From Alphaproteobacteria bacterium (lineage in GTDB: Bacteria > Pseudomonadota > Alphaproteobacteria > Thalassobaculales > Thalassobaculaceae), in contig JABMNR010000054.1 in NCBI GenBank assembly GCA_013203465.1, positions 1-35,520 of the forward strand: a stretch of 35,520 nt of DNA. The letters run 5' to 3'. Positions 1 through 7,403 of the stretch are shown in pieces. Position 1 is the first letter of the stretch. Each line of letters starts with the position of its first letter. The notes beneath the pieces are model-generated. The model was given only the letters and a program-made list of their open reading frames with translations, had not been told where the DNA came from and ran no database searches. The translations under genes were made by a program, and so were the position numbers.

Positions 1-115
1 CGCAAAGGCGGCATATTGGCTTCACCCTCTGGGTTCCGCATCTTACCCGCCCTCCAACCAACCCAACATACTGATATGTATACCACAATCGCACAGTGCT
101 GGCGTCAAATGAACG

Positions 116-838
116 GTGCACATGGGAAATCCGGGTTCAAAGGACACCCGGCACAGGATCGCCCACGAATTGGGACATCACGGACGGGCGGACTACGTAA
201 TCGTTTCCATTGTCAGCTCACTGTCTGTGATTCTACTCCTACTCGTAGGCGCTCTAGTATTGGCAGGGATGCACTCGGATTTCCGGTTCGACAATCTCTG
301 GGGAGCCTATGCGATCATCGCGGGCTATGCCTTTATCGGGATCATGGGAATCCTCAATCGCCGCCGCATGTTTCATTGGCGAGAATATATGGCCGACACC
401 GTCGCTATGTCATTTGATCCCGAAGGATATCTGGTCTTTCTAAAGAGCCGGGCCATTCGGGAAAAATACACGAAAGCACGATCGAAGATGTGGGCGCTAA
501 ACAATGCGATAACCCACCCAACTTTTGAGGACCGTCTCGATTTTCAACAAGGAAGACATTCATCGAAGACACGTCCATCACTCCTAACGGTGTTAGCCAC
601 TCTCTTCACTGGCATCATCGTGTGCAGTATAAGCTTATCCAATTATGCGAATATCCTGAACTATGCTGACTGGAGCATTCCATTCTTTAAAGAAGATTTG
701 AATCTTTTCCATCAACTCAATATGACAATCCATTCCGAGTTCGCGCTTGTTCTTGTACTGATAGTTGCGTGGCTTGGGGTGTCTCTGGTTGCTGGAATGA
801 TGCGCATAAAGCGGGTAGAGCATGGAATGGCTAGTTGA
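116..838 (+). pseudogene. M48-family membrane metallopeptidase, N-terminally shortened
   Basis: The product is a probable zinc-dependent membrane protease of the M48 (HtpX/Ste24) type. The frame shows the HExxH zinc motif as AHELGHH at about residues 16-22, a later REYMAD segment (about residue 91) that fits the third zinc ligand, and THPTFEDR (about 135), which matches the THP-x-x-xR signature of the family. Four hydrophobic stretches lie at about 27-52, 61-80, 155-180 and 209-229. The first possible start is GTG 116, with ATG 122 as an alternative, because a TGA sits in frame at 110-112. M48 proteins normally have 50-150 residues before HExxH and here there are about 16. The same frame is open upstream of that TGA to the window edge. 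The gene is therefore probably broken by a nonsense change or truncated, though a short active form cannot be excluded. It is AT-richer than the core genes and overlaps the convergent gene by 8 bases. Confidence 0.6.
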
Positions 839-1103
839 CGGTGATTTCAATATCGTCTGCGCTTTGTCGCGCGATCCGGATGATTTCTTCTATGTTAGCA
901 AGGTCCTCTTCCGTTGGCGCATCGAAGACAAGCCTGAGTTCGACGATAGCGTCTTCTCCGGAACCGGCTTCCGTGGAACCTCCCTCAATCATCTCGAATT
1001 TGGATGCGTGCTCGGGAATCTCGGGCTTCTGGTCGAAAATGAAATCAACGACCGACCGAAGGGTCGCCCCCTTGCTTGCCCGAAGGTGGAGGGTTTTTGT
1101 CAT
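831..1103 (-). CDS. hypothetical small protein (90 aa)
   Basis: I do not recognise this protein. The chosen start is ATG at 1103, with an AAGGGA ribosome-binding site nine bases upstream. The frame is open further up, to about 1169, but without a better start. The product is soluble with no membrane segment. It has a basic N-terminus (MTKTLHLRASKG) and an acidic C-terminal half rich in Glu, Asp and Ile, ending DDIEITVN. The length and the alternating charged/hydrophobic pattern would fit a small alpha/beta domain, but no function follows from that. It is convergent with the M48-like gene, and the two stop codons overlap by 8 bases. Confidence 0.5.
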   Translation of the reverse strand: MTKTLHLRASKGATLRSVVDFIFDQKPEIPEHASKFEMIEGGSTEAGSGEDAIVELRLVFDAPTEEDLANIEEIIRIARQSADDIEITVN

Positions 1104-1212
1104 GAGGGCCGTTCCCTTGGTTGAGCGCTGCAAGAGCCGTATCATAGGAGTGTGGCGCTGGACGAACAACCGGTCGGCACAACCATCACGCTACATGGGC
1201 CGCTAATAAGGT

Positions 1213-1671
1213 ATGCCAAAAGATAAGACAGACAAAGAGACGGTGAACAGGAAGCTGTCTCATGACGACATAAGAGAACGTATTCTTGAAATGCTGAATG
1301 CAGACGAGTGCAGTGTGTCTCACGCAGAAGGAGACACGATATTTAAGCTTTCACCAACTAAAATTGGACAAAAGAAAGGAAAATCTGTTACTATTGCGGA
1401 AATTAATAAGCGTATAGAGTATATTGGGTTTGAATTGAAGAAAGAAGAAGGTAAAAAAAGAATATATAGAAAGGCGCCCGATAGACCTGCGCCACATCTC
1501 TCACCTCAAGCTGAGGACAACCTCACTTCTAAGAAGGTCTCAGCAAGGGTTTCGGAGAATCACCTAGTTACTTTTGAGAAAATCGCCAAGGGGTTTCAGA
1601 GCAAGAGAGCTGCTCTAGAGCGGGCAATCGATTTGCTGGCCAAAGAACAGGGGCAGGATTTTGAACCGTAA
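1213..1671 (+). CDS. putative DNA-binding protein, AT-rich (152 aa)
   Basis: This is an unrecognised, strongly charged, lysine-rich protein. Its codon use is far more AT-rich than anything else in the window, which suggests recent acquisition. The N-terminal half (about 15-88) contains LSHDDIRERILEML and, after a loop, TIAEINKRIEYIGFELKK followed by KRIYRK. This reads like helices plus a beta wing, as in winged-helix domains. The C-terminal part (about 107-147: KKVSARVSENHLVTFEKI, then SKRAALERAIDLLAKE) resembles a ribbon-helix-helix unit in which a VSARVS strand is followed by two helices. A DNA-binding regulator is my inference. The ATG at 1213 has an AAGG just upstream. It stands alone, with the inverted-repeat remnant at 1702-1736 directly downstream. 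Confidence 0.55.
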   Translation: MPKDKTDKETVNRKLSHDDIRERILEMLNADECSVSHAEGDTIFKLSPTKIGQKKGKSVTIAEINKRIEYIGFELKKEEGKKRIYRKAPDRPAPHLSPQAEDNLTSKKVSARVSENHLVTFEKIAKGFQSKRAALERAIDLLAKEQGQDFEP

Positions 1672-1690
1672 AAATCGAACCAAGAAATGA

Positions 1691-1740
1691 TATAAAAAAA
1701 CTGGACCCATTATCTTGACATAAAAAACTGGGTCCAATAT
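1691..1740. repeat. inverted repeat, possible insertion-sequence end remnant
   Basis: TGGACCCA at 1702-1709 and TGGGTCCA at 1729-1736 are perfect reverse complements separated by 19 bases. Each is preceded by an A-tract (TATAAAAAAACTGG and CATAAAAAACTGG), so the sequence is also a direct repeat of AAAAAACTGG. Repeated short terminal motifs of this kind are typical of the ends of some IS families, IS21-like elements being one I recall. No transposase is adjacent. The repeat lies exactly where the AT-rich left block meets the GC-rich module, so it may mark an old insertion or deletion joint. Confidence 0.45.
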
Positions 1741-1824
1741 AAACCTCCCTAGGACGGCGGGGCATCGTGCTCCGTTGGCGAAGGCCCGGAAGACGGAGCT
1801 TCGCACCGGAACGGGAGGACGCCC

Positions 1825-2823
1825 TTGGACGCTTCAGCCCCCAACGTCACGCCGAACCACCTCAATTGCGATATCTGGTCCCCGATCACGCCGCCGGTGC
1901 CGACAGGGACGATAGATCCGCTCACCGGGAAGGAAGGCGAGCGAGAGCGCGTGACGGTCATCGCGCAGAACCTGTTCGACGCTGCTAACAGCGGCGTCGA
2001 GTCGAGTGAAGCGCTGGAACGCGCGCACCGGGACATCGCCGCGAACGAGGGTGCCCGGCTCAAACGGATTACCAAAGCGCAGACCCGCCAACCCGAAACC
2101 CACACCCTCATCGTCAAGGAAACCTTCGGCAAGCCTAGCGGCTGGACCGTCTTCTCCGGCTGGCTGGGGCTGGCATTGCTGGCGATCCTGCTGACCCCGA
2201 TCCCGGTCGTTGTCTCGATGGGGATCGCTCAGAGCTACGTCTTCGAGGCCGTATCCGACGACTGGCGGCTGGGTATTCCGTTCGGCCTGCCCGCGCTCGG
2301 CGGAATACTGGCCTCGGGTCTGCTGCGTCAGACCCTCAGCCATGGCGCGCGCGACATCTACGACCGGATCGTTTCGGTCGCAGGGCTAGCGGCCCTGGCG
2401 GGCTGGGCCGGGGGATACGCTTACACCTTCCTAGCCCCGCTCGATCTCACGGGCGGCTTCGGGGCGGGATCGAGCGGTAACGATCTGCGGCTTTTCTATG
2501 CGACGCAGTTGGGGCTGGAGATCACCGCCGGGCTGGGTCTAGCCGCCATGGCGGAGCGGAGCTTCACCGCAGGCCGCAAGGTCGTCCCCGTCGTCAACGA
2601 GGCGCTGGAGCTTCTGTCCCGCCGCGCCGCGTCGGTCACGGACCGCCTGATCCACCGTTTGCGCCAAGCGGAGACCTGCAAGAACCGGCGCGAGCGGCTC
2701 GCTGCCGCGCGCACCGCCTATGTCGAAGTCTGTCTTGCCTATCTGGAGCACGCCAAGGCGCGCCGTAAGGCGGCAATCGCTCGCGCTGAGGCCGACTTCG
2801 ACGATGCCTCGTCCCGAACCTAA
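1825..2823 (+). CDS. multi-pass membrane protein of the mobile module, unknown
   Basis: I do not recognise this 332-residue protein. It has a soluble, polar N-terminal region (1 to about 105), then hydrophobic segments at about 110-135, 150-170, 183-205 and 228-245. The last 90 residues are an Arg/Ala/Glu-rich helical tail that looks like a coiled coil. The suggested start is TTG 1825, supported by GGGAGG at 1813-1818. The frame is open back to 1753 with no ATG or GTG, so the true N-terminus may have been lost at the joint near 1740. It is followed after 12 bases by the secreted protein, and the coupling ATPase comes next, so an envelope role in conjugation is plausible from context only. Confidence 0.6.
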   Translation: MDASAPNVTPNHLNCDIWSPITPPVPTGTIDPLTGKEGERERVTVIAQNLFDAANSGVESSEALERAHRDIAANEGARLKRITKAQTRQPETHTLIVKETFGKPSGWTVFSGWLGLALLAILLTPIPVVVSMGIAQSYVFEAVSDDWRLGIPFGLPALGGILASGLLRQTLSHGARDIYDRIVSVAGLAALAGWAGGYAYTFLAPLDLTGGFGAGSSGNDLRLFYATQLGLEITAGLGLAAMAERSFTAGRKVVPVVNEALELLSRRAASVTDRLIHRLRQAETCKNRRERLAAARTAYVEVCLAYLEHAKARRKAAIARAEADFDDASSRT

Positions 2824-2835
2824 GGAGATAGCCCG

Positions 2836-3999
2836 ATGAAAAGCTCGCACATCCGTAACCTGCTGGGCACTGTGGCAATGGTCTCCATGCTCGCCAGCAC
2901 CCCGGCCTTCTCGACCGAATACCGGCTCGTCTGGCCGGAGCGTTACGCAGGCGACGGCGAAGCCCTGAACACGGCAGCTTGGCAGGTCTTCGCCAACATC
3001 GTGGGGCCCGGTGACACGTTCAGCGTGTGGGACGGGACGAACAACAAGCGGATCGCCAAGATCGCCGTGCCCGACGACGAGCGCTATGCGGTGCTCAAGC
3101 GCAAGATGCGCAAGTTCGCTCGCGAGATCGCGCAGATCGGTGCTTTCTTGAAGGACCGGGCCTCCCCCGGTTCGTCGGCTTCGGGGAGTCTGGACCTGCT
3201 CTTGGTCCTGCGCGGCCTCGGCGACAACCGGATCGAGGCGAACGAGGACATCCACGTGCTGCTGATCGGCGCGCCGCTGCAAGTGACGCGGGACCCGGCG
3301 TGGTCGATGATCAGTGAGGACGGGGAGCTTCAGGTTCCGACCGACGCGGCGATGTTCTCGCGGGCCTACCGCACCCCCTACAGCGTCGAGGGGCGCGCGA
3401 ACGCGCTCGCCCGCAGTTTCGTGCATATGTGCACGCTCGGCCGTCCGAAGCTGGACCGCCTCCAAGACATGGCCCTGCGTCACGTCTGGGGCCGGTGGAC
3501 CGCCGCGCAGGGCGGCACGCTCGCGACCTGGGCGGATGACCTGTCGGTGTGCGTGGAGCGGCTCACAGCACGGGTTACGCAGCCGGTGGAAACAGGTGCG
3601 CCCGACTCGTCCCTTCCACCCGCCATGGTGCGCCCGGCCTGGAACGCGTCCGAACATGACGACGACGGTGAGGACAACGGCACCGAGAGGGTCCAGCCGG
3701 ACGTGTTCAACGTCTTCTTCAAGGCCGTACACCCACGGATGCGCGGCCTGATCGTCTATACCGGTGTGGAATACGCCCCCGCGAACTACCCGGCCCGCTA
3801 CAACAACGCGTGGTGCTACTTCAACAGCGCCGCCGGACGTGACGGGGTCCAGGTCCGGGTCAATGTCGGAGACATGGAGCCCGGCGATGAGCCCGTCTGG
3901 CACACCCCCTCCAAGCGGGAACTGGAGGCGGCGGGCGTGTCGCGCGAGGACTTTGCGCTGGCGCGCTCTGTGTGCCGGTTTCCGGCGCACGGCGGATAA
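2836..3999 (+). CDS. exported protein of the mobile module, unknown (387 aa)
   Basis: A typical Sec signal peptide is visible: MKSSH, a hydrophobic core at about 9-22, then TPAFS before the mature part. The start ATG 2836 has a good AAGGAGA ribosome-binding site. The mature protein has an alternating alpha/beta pattern with GDTFSVWDGTNNKR (about 56-69), an EDIHVLLIG strand (about 137) and an SVEGRANALARSF helix. From memory, similar exported proteins, sometimes thought to have a von Willebrand A-like fold, recur in alphaproteobacterial conjugative elements, but no MIDAS DxSxS motif is present here. An acidic, low-complexity linker (about 270-290) separates a C-terminal domain with two cysteines. 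It sits 12 bases after the membrane protein and 5 bases before the coupling ATPase, so co-transcription is likely. Function unknown. Confidence 0.65.
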   Translation: MKSSHIRNLLGTVAMVSMLASTPAFSTEYRLVWPERYAGDGEALNTAAWQVFANIVGPGDTFSVWDGTNNKRIAKIAVPDDERYAVLKRKMRKFAREIAQIGAFLKDRASPGSSASGSLDLLLVLRGLGDNRIEANEDIHVLLIGAPLQVTRDPAWSMISEDGELQVPTDAAMFSRAYRTPYSVEGRANALARSFVHMCTLGRPKLDRLQDMALRHVWGRWTAAQGGTLATWADDLSVCVERLTARVTQPVETGAPDSSLPPAMVRPAWNASEHDDDGEDNGTERVQPDVFNVFFKAVHPRMRGLIVYTGVEYAPANYPARYNNAWCYFNSAAGRDGVQVRVNVGDMEPGDEPVWHTPSKRELEAAGVSREDFALARSVCRFPAHGG

Positions 4000-4004
4000 A
4001 ACCG

Positions 4005-5855
4005 ATGTCGGCGCAAGGCGGACAGCGGCAGAACCGTATCCTTCCGGCCTTGGTCGTCGGCGGGTTGTCCATTGCGGCCTGGCGCGAGATCGGCGGGCCG
4101 CTGGTGAGCGCGGGCGGGATCAACATCCTGCCTGCCCTCGCGGTCCTTGGGATGGGGCTGTCGGGACTTGCCCTCGTAACAGACACGCTGACCCTGATCG
4201 CTGATCTTTGCGGCTACGCCAAGGCGCGCATTCCAACAGGCAGGAAGGGTAAGGCGGCGTTTGCCACGTCCCTGAAGGAAATCCGGCGCGATTTGGTCAA
4301 GCACGGCTGGGGGCCGCTATTCGGTACCTTCAAGGGCATGCCGGTTTTCCCGGACATCGAAGCCTCGGCCTATGTGATCGGGCCAAGCGGCAGCGGCAAG
4401 ACCACCCGGTTCACGATTCCCTCGATCATGGCGCTCAAGGGCCATCCGAAAGTCTTCTATTGCTACAAATCCGATATCACGCCGCAAGTCGCCAAGGTCC
4501 TGCGCAAGCGGGGCGAGCGGCTGCGGATCATCAATCTGGGCGGGCTCTACGAGAAAGAGATCGGCCAGGAGACCGACACCTACAATCCGCTGGTGCTGGT
4601 CAGCGAGACGTTCTTCCTCAAGGGAGGTCTCGAAGAGATCACCGATCTGGTCGAGGAACTGTCCTGCAATCTCGACCCCGATGACACCGGCCCCTCGGAT
4701 GTCAGCAACGGGAACTTCTGGAAGGAGAACAATCGCCGCCTGATCGGATTCGTGATCCTGATGGTGGTGCTTGTCGAAGGGGAAAACGGCACCCTCGGCC
4801 AATGTCTTCAGATGCTGAACGACAAGCAAAATCTGCTCAAGCACGCGCAATGGGCGGCGGGCCGTCTGGAGGCGGAACAGGACGGCGTCGTGTCGGTGGC
4901 GGCGATGCCGATCGATCAATCCCCCTGGGCGCATCTGCATGACCCGGAGGACGTCGCCAACTTCGCCAACTTCCTGTGCGCGCTGGCGTCCGGCATCGCC
5001 GACATCATGGAGCAGCCGGACGGCAAACTTGCCGATAGCATGCTGTCGGGCGCGCGGGTATCCGCGCTTGGCAAGTTCGACATCACCACCCGCGCCAACA
5101 AGCTCACAAGCACATGCAGCTTCCGGTTCTCCGAGCTGAAGGACAAGGGTGCCGTGACCACCGTTTCGGTGATGCTCGACCCCAACAAGATGGCAGCCCA
5201 TAGCAAGATCCTGGGCGTCCTGAACTACTGCATGCGCGTCGAGCTGCGCCGTCACGAGAACAAGGCCAAGAAGGTTTTCCTGCTGGCAGACGAGGCCGGG
5301 GTCCTGCCATGGCAGGATATGGAAAGCGATCTGACCACGCTCCGTGCATACGGGGTTATTCCGATCTTCGCCTTCCAAAATTTCCCCGCCTTCGCCAAGA
5401 GGCACGGCAAATCCGCGCTGGAGACCCTGCTTTCGGAGGCACAGGTCAAGCTGTTCATGCCGGGTCAGCGCAACCCCGAAACCCTGGCGATGATCGAGCG
5501 CATGTTGGCGCAGCAAAGCGTGATCGCGCGCAGCAATAACAGCATCGCTTCCAGCGGCATGTTCACCATGGACGGCTACGGCCTCCAGGAGGACGCCAAG
5601 CCGCTGCTCTCCGCCGAGGAGATCCGGCGGCTGGAGCAAGGCATCCTGATGATCGGCAACAACAAGCCGATGCTGGTGGATTTGCCGAGCATTGCCGAGA
5701 TCGCGCCCTGGCGGAAGCAGCTCGATCCGTCGCCGTTCTACGGCAAGCCTTACCTCAAACGCACCCGGCTGCGGATCAAACCCTATCCGCGCTCGCTGCT
5801 CTCCTGGCTGGGCTGGCTCGTAAAGGCCGTCTTCACGCTCGGGAGGTCCTCATGA
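4005..5855 (+). CDS. VirD4/TraG-like type IV coupling ATPase
   Basis: This is a membrane-anchored hexameric-type ATPase of the VirD4/TraG family, which delivers relaxase-DNA complexes to a type IV secretion channel. Two hydrophobic segments lie at about 11-28 and 40-66. Walker A is GPSGSGKTT at about 126-134, Walker B is VFLLADEAG at about 424-432, and a downstream AFQNFPAFAK segment (about 452) carries the Gln typical of this family. The length (616 aa) is normal. ATG 4005 is preferred over the upstream GTG 3972 because it follows the previous stop by 5 bases and has GGCGGA upstream. The stop overlaps the next gene by ATGA, so translational coupling is expected. No channel genes or relaxase are visible in the window. 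Confidence 0.85.
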   Translation: MSAQGGQRQNRILPALVVGGLSIAAWREIGGPLVSAGGINILPALAVLGMGLSGLALVTDTLTLIADLCGYAKARIPTGRKGKAAFATSLKEIRRDLVKHGWGPLFGTFKGMPVFPDIEASAYVIGPSGSGKTTRFTIPSIMALKGHPKVFYCYKSDITPQVAKVLRKRGERLRIINLGGLYEKEIGQETDTYNPLVLVSETFFLKGGLEEITDLVEELSCNLDPDDTGPSDVSNGNFWKENNRRLIGFVILMVVLVEGENGTLGQCLQMLNDKQNLLKHAQWAAGRLEAEQDGVVSVAAMPIDQSPWAHLHDPEDVANFANFLCALASGIADIMEQPDGKLADSMLSGARVSALGKFDITTRANKLTSTCSFRFSELKDKGAVTTVSVMLDPNKMAAHSKILGVLNYCMRVELRRHENKAKKVFLLADEAGVLPWQDMESDLTTLRAYGVIPIFAFQNFPAFAKRHGKSALETLLSEAQVKLFMPGQRNPETLAMIERMLAQQSVIARSNNSIASSGMFTMDGYGLQEDAKPLLSAEEIRRLEQGILMIGNNKPMLVDLPSIAEIAPWRKQLDPSPFYGKPYLKRTRLRIKPYPRSLLSWLGWLVKAVFTLGRSS

Positions 5856-6109
5856 AACGCGTCCTTTCCCTCGGCGGCGCTCTGGCCCGTGTCTTGGCCT
5901 GGCTGCTGAACCGCTGGCCCCTGCTTCTAGTCGCCGCCTTCTTCTACCTCGATGAAGGTCCGCATCTGCGTGTTGCCGGCACCTATCAGGGCTCACGGGA
6001 CTATCCCCGCTACATCTCCTGCACCTATCTGGGCAGCCGGGGCTTCGTGCCCGGCTATATGCCGGGTTGTCCGCTGATCGTGTGGATGAACGCGCGGGAG
6101 GGCGAGTGA
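5852..6109 (+). CDS. small membrane protein of the mobile module (85 aa)
   Basis: This unknown small protein is translationally coupled to the coupling ATPase (ATGA overlap at 5852-5855, GGGAGG upstream). One hydrophobic segment at about 6-32 (ARVLAWLLNRWPLLLVAAFF) acts as signal anchor or signal peptide. The rest is short and extracytoplasmic in character, with two cysteines (SCTYLGS and MPGCPL) that could form a disulfide in the periplasm. The stop TGA overlaps the next ATG by one base. It was probably kept in the operon for an envelope step of transfer, but this is inferred from position only. Confidence 0.6.
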   Translation: MKRVLSLGGALARVLAWLLNRWPLLLVAAFFYLDEGPHLRVAGTYQGSRDYPRYISCTYLGSRGFVPGYMPGCPLIVWMNAREGE

Positions 6110-6474
6110 TGAGCTTTGCCCGCGATCGTCTTGGGCCGTGGCTCGATGCCGGTGTGCTCCAACGTACCCCGCAGATGCACCGGCAGTTCGATCTGAACCG
6201 CGATCCGCTCATCGCCCGGCAGATCGCCGATCTCGACAAGACGGAAGCCGAGCGCCGCGAAGGTTCCGGCGCTGCTCCGCAGAAGGCGCGGGATAAACCC
6301 GCGCCTGCGCTCAAGCCGCCGCTTGACTTGCGCGGATATGCGGACAGGGACGGATGGCTGTCCGCCCAGCGCGACGCCGCATTCGCCCGCATGACCTCCG
6401 AGGACACGGGGCGCGGTCCGGATCGGGAGCACGACCGGCAGCCCGTCAGAACGTCACCGGGACTGTCGCTGTGA
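6109..6474 (+). CDS. hypothetical charged protein of the mobile module (121 aa)
   Basis: I do not recognise this one. ATG 6109 overlaps the previous stop (TGATG), which decides the start. The product is hydrophilic, with no membrane segment. It has a conserved-looking N-terminus (MSFARDRLGPWLDAGVLQ), a DxN-like stretch (FDLNRDPLIARQIADLDK, about 33-50), then a proline/alanine-rich linker and a disordered, Arg-rich C-terminus. A helper or relaxosome accessory role would fit the place after the coupling protein, but nothing in the sequence proves it. Confidence 0.55.
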   Translation: MSFARDRLGPWLDAGVLQRTPQMHRQFDLNRDPLIARQIADLDKTEAERREGSGAAPQKARDKPAPALKPPLDLRGYADRDGWLSAQRDAAFARMTSEDTGRGPDREHDRQPVRTSPGLSL

Positions 6475-6503
6475 CGGTCCCACCACACCGAAAGGAACAC
6501 ATC

Positions 6504-6908
6504 ATGAGCGACGAAAAGAACCAAGGTCCCCTTCAAACCCTGCGCGACGGGGCTGTGTTCGCCAAGCTCTGGCAACAGGAAGGCAAGAACGGCCCCTTCG
6601 TATCGGTCACGCCGGGCCGGACCTACCGGGACGAGCAATCCGGAGAATACCGGGAATCCCAATCCTTCAGCGGCGCCGACATCCTGAAAGTCCATGCGCT
6701 GATGTTGGAAGCGCACCAAGAGGCCGGAAAATGGCGGGAGCACTTCAAGCAACAGAAGCAAAACCGTCAGGCCGAACTTCCGATGCAGCCTGAGCAGGTT
6801 CAACCGCAGCAGCAGGGTCTCGCGGCGCAACGGGACGCGGCGCTGGCCCATGCCAAAGCTCCGGAGCCTGCCGCATCCCCCGATCAGGACAGAATGCCGG
6901 AGCACTGA
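6504..6908 (+). CDS. conserved hypothetical protein of the mobile module (134 aa)
   Basis: The start ATG 6504 follows AAAGGA at 6491-6496. The N-terminal domain (about 8-75) contains LRDGAVFAKLWQQEG, FVSVTPGRTYRDE and SFSGADILKVHALMLEAHQE. From memory, this arrangement (LRDG, then a beta strand, an R-x-Y-R/K-D motif and an S-x-SFSG-x-D-hydrophobic helix) recurs in small proteins next to relaxase or replication genes on proteobacterial plasmids and integrative elements. I cannot attach a function. The C-terminal 55 residues are Gln/Ala/Pro-rich and probably disordered. It is the last gene of the run, with AT-rich intergenic DNA after it. Confidence 0.6.
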   Translation: MSDEKNQGPLQTLRDGAVFAKLWQQEGKNGPFVSVTPGRTYRDEQSGEYRESQSFSGADILKVHALMLEAHQEAGKWREHFKQQKQNRQAELPMQPEQVQPQQQGLAAQRDAALAHAKAPEPAASPDQDRMPEH

Positions 6909-6938
6909 AATTCAGCCGAATATATCCGTATGTTTTTC

Positions 6939-6980
6939 TTGTAATGCGAACAAAACTAGAGTAATGTTCCCGTTTTGTTC
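6939..6980 (+). promoter_or_regulatory. SOS (LexA) box and putative promoter of the recombinase operon
   Basis: GTTC at 6966-6969 and GTTC at 6977-6980 are separated by exactly seven bases (CCGTTTT). This is a perfect match to GTTC-N7-GTTC, the LexA site of Alphaproteobacteria. A weak promoter can be read as TTGTAA (6939-6944), 17 bases, TAATGT (6962-6967), so LexA would cover the -10 region. A 9-base inverted repeat, GAACAAAAC (6948-6956) with GTTTTGTTC (6972-6980), overlaps it. The box is 60 bases before the small gene that starts the recombinase operon. Confidence 0.75.
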
Positions 6981-7040
6981 TAAACAGAAAAACACGGATG
7001 GAGGCAAGCGAATGAAAGTGATTTGAGAGGACCAGACACC

Positions 7041-7403
7041 ATGACCAAGCAACACAAACAAGACGGGAGACACGACACAGAAACCATTTCCTCGGAGCCC
7101 AAGCCCGCGATCATTCTCGATGCCGGGAAATACCGATCCGAGATCGCGGAACTGGGCCTGACGGCGGATCAGGAGCGCGAATACATTGAGGTCGTCTGGG
7201 CCATCCTGTTGCAGGCCATGCAGCTCGGCATTCGGCTCGAATTCGAGCCGAAAAGCTGTGGACAAGATGCCGGAACGCCGTCTCCGCCGCCCATTCCGTA
7301 CGGCGATGCGGTAGACTTGAAGGATAGAGAATTTCAGTCGAATTTTAGCGATGCCGTCGGGCAAGGTGATGTCCAGGCAGGAAAGGAAACCGGTCATGGA
7401 TAG
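7041..7403 (+). CDS. small protein paired with the serine recombinase (120 aa)
   Basis: The start ATG 7041 is set by AGAGGA at 7026-7031. The central part reads IILDAGKYRSEIAELGLTA, then DQEREYIEVVWAILLQAM, a helical stretch ending in an aliphatic segment. Its stop (TAG 7401-7403) overlaps the recombinase start by 8 bases, so the two are translationally coupled and probably act together. From memory, short proteins with this DAxxYRxxIxxLxLTxxQExE pattern often precede large serine recombinases in alphaproteobacterial islands. A recombination directionality factor would be an attractive but untested guess. It is the first gene after the SOS box. Confidence 0.6.
   Translation: MTKQHKQDGRHDTETISSEPKPAIILDAGKYRSEIAELGLTADQEREYIEVVWAILLQAMQLGIRLEFEPKSCGQDAGTPSPPPIPYGDAVDLKDREFQSNFSDAVGQGDVQAGKETGHG

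Noticed and set aside
16-417. 133-codon frame at the window start
   Set aside because: It overlaps the M48-like gene in another frame and its product has no domain, odd composition and no ribosome-binding site.
1-1750. Left attachment site of the element
   Set aside because: I looked for a copy of the tRNA-Leu 3' end here and found none, so the left end is probably outside the window.
2539-3990. 483-codon open frame on the minus strand
   Set aside because: It is the antisense of two well-supported genes; its Arg/His/Val-rich product is typical of GC-rich shadow frames.
4317-5639. 440-codon minus-strand frame opposite the coupling ATPase
   Set aside because: It is a shadow of a gene with clear Walker motifs; no start signal or domain.
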